Positions 58,318 through 64,000 of a stretch of 64,000 bases of DNA are shown in pieces. The stretch is from Leifsonia sp. Root1293. Lineage in GTDB: Bacteria; Actinomycetota; Actinomycetes; Actinomycetales; Microbacteriaceae. Location of the stretch: positions 2,014,602 to 2,078,601 of the forward strand of contig NZ_LMEH01000001.1 in NCBI RefSeq assembly GCF_001425325.1, given 5' to 3'. Below the pieces are notes generated by a model. It worked only from the letters and a program-made list of their open reading frames with translations, made no database searches and was not told the origin of the DNA. A program made the translations under genes and the position numbers. Positions within the stretch are counted from its first letter, which is position 1; the number at the start of each line of letters is the position of its first letter.

Positions 58318-60039
58318 ATGTCAGCACGTCGTCGATTGCACGCACTCGCGCCCGCGAGCCTGCTCGTCACCGGAGCACTCCTGCTCGGTTCCATCGCCTC
58401 CCCCGCCTTCGCGGTCGATGGCGACGAGCCCGCGCCCGTCCCCACGGAGCAGCAGCTGGACCCGACTCCCGCGCCGACCGAGTCGCCTGATCCGACGCCG
58501 ACGGACGAACCGACCACCGAGCCGACTCCGGAACCGACCGCAGAGCCGACGCCGGAACCGACCGTGGAACCGACGCCGACGCCGGCTCCGACCGACGAAC
58601 CCACCGAGGAGCCAGCTTCGGCGCCGGTGCTGGCCGTCACGACGATCGGGTCATCGGTGCTGACCCTGCCGTTCGACGACGGATACAAGGACTTCGGCCT
58701 CGTGCACATCGCGTCCGACGTGGCGACGTCTGTCGTCGTCGACGTCGTCGACACCACGACGAGTCAGGTGTTCCCCGCCATCACGCAGGAACTGGCGCTG
58801 ACCGAGGAGACCGTCGGTTTCGGTGCGGAGGTGGCCATTCCGGCGTCTGCCATGCCCGCCGGCCGATACCTGGTCGTCGCCCGGACCGCGACAGAGCCCG
58901 TCGCAGCATCCACGGGAGGGCCGGTGCTCACCGTCGGCTCCGGAATCGCGAAGACCGTGGCGTTCTCCGCGTCAGCGAAGACCTTCTACCCGTACAAGGA
59001 CGGCCGGTACGACTCGTTCGTCGGAAGCGTCTCCGCGAAGGACGAGACCGGTACTGCGCTCCCGATCACGGGATCGGTCGTCGCCCTCTCGGGGACGACG
59101 AAGAAGATCGTGGCGATCACCAAGACCACGGGAACCGCGAAGACGACGGTCTCCGTCGCCGGACTTCCGCTCGGCTCGGGCAGCCTGTACGCGTCAGTCA
59201 GGGGTCCGGCCGGTGCGGCGAAGGTCAGCTCATCGGTGAAGGCGACCTTCTCGTCGACCCAGATCACGTCGGTCGCTGTCGCGAAATCCCTCTCCACCGT
59301 GTACCCGGCGAAGGACGGCTACAAGGACACCGTGTCGATCACGACCAACGCGCAGGCCTCTCCGACGGGAACGCTCGCCGTCACCGGAACCGTCAAGGTC
59401 ACGCTGAACGGCAAGACGATCACGAGCTGGAACCTGACGAAGTCGTCGACGACCAAGTTCACCTGGAACGGCCTCAACAACAAGAAGGTCGTGCCGGGCA
59501 CCTATACGATCACGGTCTCCGAGAAGGGCCCGCAGGGCGCGACCAAGTCGGCGAGCACGACGGTGAAGGTGTCGGCGAAGAAGCTCGTGACCACGATCAC
59601 CAGCAAGTGGGTCACAGCCAACACAGTCATCCCGTCGTACTGGAGGTACGACTCCTCCGACAGCGGATTCTGCGAGTACAACAAGTTCGAAGCCGTGCGA
59701 TGCGTCGGATACGACAGCTACTACAACCCCAACGGCTACTCGATCATCAGCGGAGGTAGCGTCGGTGTGCCGTCCGCTGTTCGCGCCAGCAGGGTCTACT
59801 GGACTCCTCAGGTGCGCATCACGGCGGACATCGCCTCCCTCCAGGGTTCCGGCGAATGGGCCTACGGCTTCGGCGACAGCTTCAAGATCGGGAGCACCGC
59901 CAAGGGAGTTCGGAGCCTCGGGTGGCTCGGCATGAGCGGCAACCCGGCGGAGATCGAGGTGCAGGTCGGGATCAACGAGTACACCGACCAGGTGATCAAC
60001 CGCTTCAGGGTGGAGTACCAGTACAAGGTGCTCAAGTAG
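58318..60039 (+). CDS. Secreted protein with Thr/Pro/Glu stalk and three KDGYxD repeats
   Basis: 573 residues. A signal peptide (1-32, cleavage after SPAFA) is followed by a Pro/Thr/Glu stalk (about 37-105). Three related domains of about 90 residues come next, each opening with a motif of the form LPFDDGYKDF, YPYKDGRYDSF or YPAKDGYKDTV and ending in a GxYxxxVxxxGP-type strand, probably Ig-like. The C-terminal 150 residues contain two close cysteines (GFCEYNKF, VRCVGYDS) and look like a distinct binding domain. Probably a surface or secreted protein; no sortase motif is seen. ATG has a GGGGGA site 4 nt upstream. Confidence 0.85.
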   Translation: MSARRRLHALAPASLLVTGALLLGSIASPAFAVDGDEPAPVPTEQQLDPTPAPTESPDPTPTDEPTTEPTPEPTAEPTPEPTVEPTPTPAPTDEPTEEPASAPVLAVTTIGSSVLTLPFDDGYKDFGLVHIASDVATSVVVDVVDTTTSQVFPAITQELALTEETVGFGAEVAIPASAMPAGRYLVVARTATEPVAASTGGPVLTVGSGIAKTVAFSASAKTFYPYKDGRYDSFVGSVSAKDETGTALPITGSVVALSGTTKKIVAITKTTGTAKTTVSVAGLPLGSGSLYASVRGPAGAAKVSSSVKATFSSTQITSVAVAKSLSTVYPAKDGYKDTVSITTNAQASPTGTLAVTGTVKVTLNGKTITSWNLTKSSTTKFTWNGLNNKKVVPGTYTITVSEKGPQGATKSASTTVKVSAKKLVTTITSKWVTANTVIPSYWRYDSSDSGFCEYNKFEAVRCVGYDSYYNPNGYSIISGGSVGVPSAVRASRVYWTPQVRITADIASLQGSGEWAYGFGDSFKIGSTAKGVRSLGWLGMSGNPAEIEVQVGINEYTDQVINRFRVEYQYKVLK

Positions 60040-60097
60040 CAGTTGGAGCGCTTGTCAAGGCGGGTGCCGCGATCAGCGGCATCCGCCTTGCTGTGTA

Positions 60098-60103
60098 TAC
60101 AGT
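60098..60103 (+). promoter_or_regulatory. -10 box of leaderless DUF1206 gene
   Basis: TACAGT, 6 nt before GTG at 60110. Confidence 0.5.
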
Positions 60104-60109
60104 GAGCCC

Positions 60110-60913
60110 GTGACCTCGACAGCCAAGAACGCGGCCCGCTCCGCGAAGGACTCCTCCGCCCTGAAGATGCTGGCACGGCTGGGGTTCGTCGTGAACGGCG
60201 TGCTCCACCTGCTCATCGGCCTGCTCGCCATCGGCGTGGCCGTCGGCAACGGCGGCGAGGCCGACCAGTCAGGAGCGCTGCAGCAGGTCTCCAGTGCCCC
60301 GGGCGGGGTGTTCCTCCTCTGGTTCATGGTGCTGGGCTTCGCTGCCCTCGGCGCATGGCAGGTCGTCGCCGCGGTGCTGCCGCCGGCCGACAAGAACACC
60401 AAGCGCGCGGTTCACGTCGTGAAGGAACTGGGGAAGGGCGTCGTCTACCTCGCCCTCGCCGGTACCGCGTTGACCTTCGCCCTGGGCGGCAGCTCGAGCA
60501 GTTCGCAGTCGAACCAGCAGTTCAGCGCCAAGGTTCTGGCCGCACCCGGCGGCGTCTTCCTGATCCTCCTGATCGGACTGATCGTCGTCGGAATCGGAGG
60601 TTACTTCGTCTTCAAGGGCGTCGCCGCCAAGTTCACCGAGGACATCGTGCCGCCGGGCGGCACGCTCGGTAAGGTCACCATGATCGTCGGTCGGGTCGGC
60701 TACATCTCCAAGGGAATCGCGCTGGGCATCGTCGGCGTGCTGTTCGGCGTCGCCGCCGTGACCCATGACTCGAGCAAGGCGACGGGACTCGACGGTGCCC
60801 TCAAGTCGCTCGTGCAGTTGCCGTTCGGTGTCGCCGTGCTCATCGCAGCGGGCATCGGGCTCATCTTCTACGCGGTGTACCTGTTCTTCCGGGCGCGGTA
60901 CGCCAAGCTCTGA
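60110..60913 (+). CDS. DUF1206 membrane protein
   Basis: 267 residues with three repeats of the DUF1206 unit, each a pair of membrane helices joined by a short loop (ARLGFVVNGVLHLLIGLLAI, VKELGKGVVYLALAGTAL, VGRVGYISKGIALGIVGVLF). Charged RxGY/KELGKG motifs start each unit. The function is unknown. GTG is fixed by TACAGT 6 nt upstream. A strong bidirectional hairpin separates it from the convergent gene. Confidence 0.9.
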   Translation: MTSTAKNAARSAKDSSALKMLARLGFVVNGVLHLLIGLLAIGVAVGNGGEADQSGALQQVSSAPGGVFLLWFMVLGFAALGAWQVVAAVLPPADKNTKRAVHVVKELGKGVVYLALAGTALTFALGGSSSSSQSNQQFSAKVLAAPGGVFLILLIGLIVVGIGGYFVFKGVAAKFTEDIVPPGGTLGKVTMIVGRVGYISKGIALGIVGVLFGVAAVTHDSSKATGLDGALKSLVQLPFGVAVLIAAGIGLIFYAVYLFFRARYAKL

Positions 60914-60937
60914 CGCCCTCTCGACCCCGGGTATGTG

Positions 60938-60982
60938 AGAAGCCGACGTCCCCACGCTTCAGGCGTGGGGACGTCGGCTTCT
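60938..60982. terminator. Bidirectional terminator hairpin
   Basis: Perfect 20-bp stem with a 5-nt loop between the convergent DUF1206 and DUF6458 genes. No U run on either side, so it acts by stem stability, as common in Actinobacteria. Confidence 0.8.
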
Positions 60983-61003
60983 GTTCACTCAGACGAGACC
61001 GGC

Positions 61004-61258
61004 TCAGACGAGAGGGTCGCTCTCCGATGTGCGCTTGGTGATGCTCTCGCCGCTGGCGGGGTCCACAGCCGAGCGGGTCGTGGAGACCGAGCTGCGACGG
61101 CGCGTGATGAGGACGATGCCGAGGATGATCCCCACGACGCCGGCGATCATGAGGATGTAGCCGATGAGGTGGAGGTCGACCCAGTCGACCTCGATGTTGA
61201 GGGCGAACGCGAGGATCGCGCCGATGACGAAGAGGACGATGCCTGATCCGAGACTCAT
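61004..61258 (-). CDS. DUF6458 small membrane protein
   Basis: 84 residues with two membrane helices (IVLFVIGAILAFALNI and IGYILMIAGVVGIILGIVLI), the joining motif VDWVDLHLIG, and an arginine-rich cytoplasmic tail. This is the DUF6458 pattern, small proteins of unknown role often found near stress genes. ATG with AAGGAAC ribosome site. It follows a 54-residue membrane protein by 54 nt and is probably cotranscribed with it. Confidence 0.85.
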   Translation of the reverse strand: MSLGSGIVLFVIGAILAFALNIEVDWVDLHLIGYILMIAGVVGIILGIVLITRRRSSVSTTRSAVDPASGESITKRTSESDPLV

Positions 61259-61312
61259 GTGTTGTTCCTTACTGTCGAGTGCTGTCTGAGGCGTGCGAGT
61301 TTCGCAGCGGGC

Positions 61313-61477
61313 TCAGACGCGACGGTTTCCGCCGATGAAGCGCAGCAGGAAGACGATGGCAGCGATGACCAGGAGGACGATGCCCACCCAGAGGAGGAAG
61401 TTGAGGGACGAGACGAATCCGCCCGTGAGGAGCAGGATCACGGCGATGATCGCGATGATGATGACGAGGAGGTTCAT
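61313..61477 (-). CDS. 54-residue two-helix membrane protein
   Basis: A short frame with no similar competitor: two hydrophobic helices (NLLVIIIAIIAVILLLTGGF and FLLWVGIVLLVIAAIVFLLR) joined by VSSLN, and a short basic end GGNRRV. The ribosome site is weak. I recognise no family, but the length, topology and place next to DUF6458 suggest it is real. It may form a small membrane-stress pair with its neighbour. Confidence 0.65.
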   Translation of the reverse strand: MNLLVIIIAIIAVILLLTGGFVSSLNFLLWVGIVLLVIAAIVFLLRFIGGNRRV

Positions 61478-61597
61478 GGTGGTCGATCCATTCAGTGGTG
61501 GTGGAGGACGGCGTCGTACCGACCCCGTCGTGATCTCACATCATGACCGCTAGTTCATTTGTCTAGCAATGCGTTGACAAACGCAGGGAAGACGTGC

Positions 61598-62104
61598 TTA
61601 GGACGAGTCCTTGCGTCTGTGCCCGATGCGATCGACCGTCTCCCGCATCCGTGCCAGGAAGCTCGTCACCACCACGGCCTCCTCGGGAGTGAGTTCCTGC
61701 GTCGCGTCGGCCATCTGCGCATTCGCGACGGCGAGCATCGGGCCGGTGTCCCCCTCGGCCGCCGGCGTCGGAACGACCTCGATGGACCGCCGATCGACTG
61801 AGCTCGGACGCCGCTCGACGAATCCGCCGCGTTCGAGCCTGGTCAGCAGAACACTGGTCGACGCACTCGAGATCCCGAGGTATTGGGTGATGTCCTTCGG
61901 TGCCGTCACGCGACCGGCTGCGTGATTGTCGAGCACGAAGCGGAGGGCGAGGATGTCGCTCTCCCCCAAGCCCATCGCCGCACCGGTGCGTCGCCGCATG
62001 GCGGCCTCGGCGGCCCGGTAGACCTGAAGCGCCTCGAGGACGCTGGGTGCTTCGTTCTGAGCAGACTCGACGCTCGGTCGAGCTGAATCGTCGGAAGTCG
62101 TCAC
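61598..62104 (-). CDS. MarR family transcriptional regulator
   Basis: 168 residues with the winged-helix pattern of MarR: a dimer helix, ESDILALRFVLDN, the recognition helix region TAPKDITQYLGISSASTSVL, LTRLERGGFVERR and the wing SSVDRRSIEVVPT (DxR is conserved). The long acidic N-terminus is unusual. GTG start at 62104. The 120-nt gap to the 54-residue gene contains inverted sequences around CTAGACAAATGAACTAG on the minus strand and the leader of marR has TTAGATT-like boxes, so it may control itself and the two small membrane genes. Confidence 0.88.
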   Translation of the reverse strand: MTTSDDSARPSVESAQNEAPSVLEALQVYRAAEAAMRRRTGAAMGLGESDILALRFVLDNHAAGRVTAPKDITQYLGISSASTSVLLTRLERGGFVERRPSSVDRRSIEVVPTPAAEGDTGPMLAVANAQMADATQELTPEEAVVVTSFLARMRETVDRIGHRRKDSS

Positions 62105-62215
62105 TCGTCAACTGAAACGCATACTCGTTAGATTCTCTAGCGAAACGCTGCTGCTGTGAGGCAACTCACGGGTTGTCGAAGCCAGCGCGGGTTGGAACGG
62201 GCCTCCGCATCCGCT

Positions 62216-62221
62216 TAGGGT
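62216..62221 (+). promoter_or_regulatory. -10 box of leaderless kinase gene
   Basis: TAGGGT, 7 nt before ATG at 62229, with TTGGAA 18 nt upstream as a -35. Confidence 0.55.
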
Positions 62222-62228
62222 CGGAGGC

Positions 62229-63569
62229 ATGAGTGCCGAGTACCCGCAACGCATCGGCCAGATTCTGGCCGGTCGCTACGAACTGACGGATGTCGTCGGT
62301 CGCGGTGGCATGGCAACCGTCTACCGTGCGCGCGACACGAACCTCGGGCGGTTCGTCGCGGTGAAGTTCTTCGCCCCGGGCACGGCCCTCGACGATGCTC
62401 GCCGGAGAGCCGAGGTCGACCTGCTGGCTCGAGTGAATCATCCGAATCTCGTCGCACTCCACGACGCCCAGCTCGCTCCGGCCGATTCGGAGGAGCCGAG
62501 CTACATCGTCATGGAACTGGTCGACGGGCCGGATCTGCGCAAGGTCCTCGACGCGGGACCCTTGTCTGGACCGGCAACGGCCCTGCTGGCGGCCGAGATC
62601 GCCGAGGCGCTCGCCGTCGTGCACGGTCAGGGCATCGTGCACCGCGACCTGAAGCCCGCGAACATCCTGCTCGCCCCGACAGGACTCCCGGAGCCGCAGT
62701 ACCACGCCAGGCTCACCGATTTCGGCATCGCCCACCTCGTCGGCGCCGACCGTGTCACGACGGCGGGCACCGTCATCGGCACGGCCGCCTATCTCAGTCC
62801 GGAGCAGGCAGCGGGTGCCGAGCCCGGTGCGTCGTCCGACATCTACGCCCTGGGCCTGCTCATCCTCGAATGCCTGACGGGCATCCGCGTGTACCCGGGA
62901 ACCGCGATCGAGGCGATGAGCGTGCGCGCGGCCCGAGACCCAGCCATGCCCGACGGCCTCCCGGTGGAGTGGGCGAGCCTGCTCACGCAGATGACATCAC
63001 GCGATTCGAGCCTCCGCCCCACGGCGATCGACGTGGCGATCGCCGCGCGCGCGAAGGCGCCGGCCCTCGACGGATGGATGCCCCCGAAGGTCTCGAGCGC
63101 ATCGCCTGAGACCGAGGCCACGGGGGCGATGCCCACCCCGACGCGCCTCCTCCCTCCCGCGACCGCGGCCACCGTGAACCTCGGGTCGACACCTCCCCCA
63201 CCCGCTCCGCCCACGTCTGCGGCATCGGCGGGCGAGAGGCGCCGCCGCGGCCCGGCCCTGGCGGCAGGAGCCGTCCTGCTGGCCGGTGTCGTCGTCGCCG
63301 CGACGGTGCTGATCACGTCAGGGGTCGGCTCGCCGGACGAACCGGCGCCGACGCCCGCTGCGACCTCGGTTCCCTCGCCGGCTCCGAGCACGGATGCGCC
63401 GGCACCGGCAACCGACCCGGTGGTCGACGAGCCGGCAGAGCCCGAACCGGAGCCCGAGACGGGCAACTCCGGCAACGGCAACGGAAACGGCAACAACGGG
63501 AACGGCAACCCCGGAAAGGGCAACCCCGGCAACGACAAGAAGGACAAGGGCGGCAAGGGCAAGAAGTAG
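62229..63569 (+). CDS. Membrane Ser/Thr protein kinase
   Basis: 446 residues. The Hanks-type kinase domain (about 17-280) is complete: GRGGMA (24-29), VAVKFF with K46, HRDLKPANI (H138, D140), DFG (164-166) and GTAAYLSPEQAA. A Pro-rich linker, one membrane helix near residue 350 and an extracellular tail follow. The tail has no PASTA domain; it is a Pro/Ala/Glu stretch and then a run of Gly-Asn and Gly-Lys (GNGNGNGNNGNGNPGKGNPG). Target proteins and signal are unknown. It lies next to marR and the phospholipase gene. Confidence 0.93.
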   Translation: MSAEYPQRIGQILAGRYELTDVVGRGGMATVYRARDTNLGRFVAVKFFAPGTALDDARRRAEVDLLARVNHPNLVALHDAQLAPADSEEPSYIVMELVDGPDLRKVLDAGPLSGPATALLAAEIAEALAVVHGQGIVHRDLKPANILLAPTGLPEPQYHARLTDFGIAHLVGADRVTTAGTVIGTAAYLSPEQAAGAEPGASSDIYALGLLILECLTGIRVYPGTAIEAMSVRAARDPAMPDGLPVEWASLLTQMTSRDSSLRPTAIDVAIAARAKAPALDGWMPPKVSSASPETEATGAMPTPTRLLPPATAATVNLGSTPPPPAPPTSAASAGERRRRGPALAAGAVLLAGVVVAATVLITSGVGSPDEPAPTPAATSVPSPAPSTDAPAPATDPVVDEPAEPEPEPETGNSGNGNGNGNNGNGNPGKGNPGNDKKDKGGKGKK

Positions 63570-63628
63570 CGCGGTCGAGCCCCCGACGCCGCCTCAGGGC
63601 ACGGGTCGGGTCGGCGGCATCCGTTCTT

Positions 63629-64000
63629 CTACTGCAGAGCCGAGGTGAGCCGAGCCACGCCATCGAGGAACGTGGCGGATGCCGGTTCCTTGTTCCACTC
63701 CTCGAGAGTGAGCCGGCGGCCGGCGTCGCGGTAGCCCTGTTCGACGGCGCGCATCTGGTCGACGAACGGGAGCCCCCGCACCAGCAGGGTCACCTCGGAG
63801 TTGAGGGCGAAGGAGCGGATGTCCATGTTGCTCGAGCCGATGACGGCGACGTCGTCGTCGATCGACAGGTGCTTCGAGTGCAGGATGAACGGCGCCGGGT
63901 AGAGCCAGATCTGCACGCCCGCTCGCAGCAGTGGCCCGTAGTAGGAGCGTTGCGCATGCCAGACCGACCCCTGGTCGCCGATCTCCGAGACGAAGAGCTG
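63629..64000 (-). CDS. Phospholipase D / cardiolipin synthase family protein, C-terminal part
   Basis: 123 codons are inside the window; the gene continues off the right edge. The second HKD motif is visible as HSKHLSIDDDVAVIGSSNMD, and the preceding GVQIWLYPAPFILHSKH and following FALNSEVTLLV are typical of cardiolipin synthases. The protein would join two phosphatidylglycerols to make cardiolipin at the membrane. The membrane helices and the first HKD motif are outside the window. Confidence 0.88.
   Translation of the reverse strand, partial: QLFVSEIGDQGSVWHAQRSYYGPLLRAGVQIWLYPAPFILHSKHLSIDDDVAVIGSSNMDIRSFALNSEVTLLVRGLPFVDQMRAVEQGYRDAGRRLTLEEWNKEPASATFLDGVARLTSALQ

Noticed and set aside
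61572-61577. Perfect TTGACA on the plus strand near marR
   Set aside because: No -10 box at proper distance and no plus-strand gene downstream before the convergent marR; more likely part of operator-like sequence.

Overview
The window is a high-GC actinobacterial chromosome segment. The ribosomal and RNA polymerase proteins, the codon habits (many GTG/TTG starts) and several families typical of the group (DUF6458, DUF5997, Pro/Ala-rich membrane proteins) point to the family Microbacteriaceae. The genus cannot be fixed by eye. Genes are dense on both strands. I see no tRNA, rRNA, CRISPR array, insertion sequence or prophage.

Layout. 1-1.7 kb: start of the S10 ribosomal operon (rpsJ-rplC-rplD-rplW, minus strand, running off the left edge). 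2.1-4.6 kb: a three-gene insert (DUF1275 membrane protein, OsmC-type peroxidase, acyltransferase 3) between the S10 and str operons. 4.7-9.4 kb: str operon rpsL-rpsG-fusA-tuf with a clear promoter, an internal hairpin and a strong terminator. 9.4-11.9 kb: three poorly known proteins, two of them membrane proteins. 11.9-23.8 kb: a complete, compact type IV pilus cluster on the minus strand (pilB-pilT-pilC, then pilA, three minor pilin-like genes, pilD, pilM, pilN, pilO). 24-27 kb: two esterases and a BadF/BadG-type sugar kinase. 27.2-34.9 kb: rpoB-rpoC. 35-42 kb: tandem spermidine-synthase-like paralogs, a receiver-thioredoxin-reductase-like fusion, and a large DUF4062 STAND NTPase followed by a membrane protein. 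42-44.5 kb: 5-oxoprolinase genes pxpABC. 44.5-49.2 kb: PQQ-type sugar dehydrogenase lipoprotein, SprT-like protein, frameshifted CGNR zinc-finger gene, ComB-like protein, EVE and DUF1684 proteins. 49.7-57.7 kb: DEAD-box RNA helicase, GNAT, nucleoside hydrolase, membrane protein, NUDIX-like protein, carboxylesterase, a DUF5997/LysR-effector-domain pair and a class I amidotransferase. 57.8-64 kb: cold-shock protein, a large secreted repeat protein, DUF1206, two tiny membrane proteins, a MarR regulator, a Ser/Thr kinase and the end of a phospholipase D/cardiolipin synthase.

How it works together. The ribosome, elongation-factor and polymerase operons use leadered transcripts with Shine-Dalgarno sites. 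Many single genes instead carry a -10 box (TANNNT or CAGAAT-like) placed exactly 6-7 nt before ATG/GTG, the arrangement expected for leaderless mRNAs. This recurs at 20 genes and fixes several start codons. The pilus cluster encodes extension and retraction ATPases, platform protein, prepilin peptidase, the PilMNO inner complex and four prepilin-like proteins, but no secretin or PilP, as expected for a cell with one membrane.

Most interesting items: the leaderless-promoter code; the pilus cluster with a 312-residue disordered extension on PilT and a beta-repeat-bearing PilX-like protein; the DUF4062-STAND protein; a DUF5997/HTH-less LysR pair that may be a split regulator; a pair of 83-bp palindromic intergenic repeats; a possible unannotated minus-strand RNA upstream of the helicase gene; and a clear frameshift in the CGNR gene.
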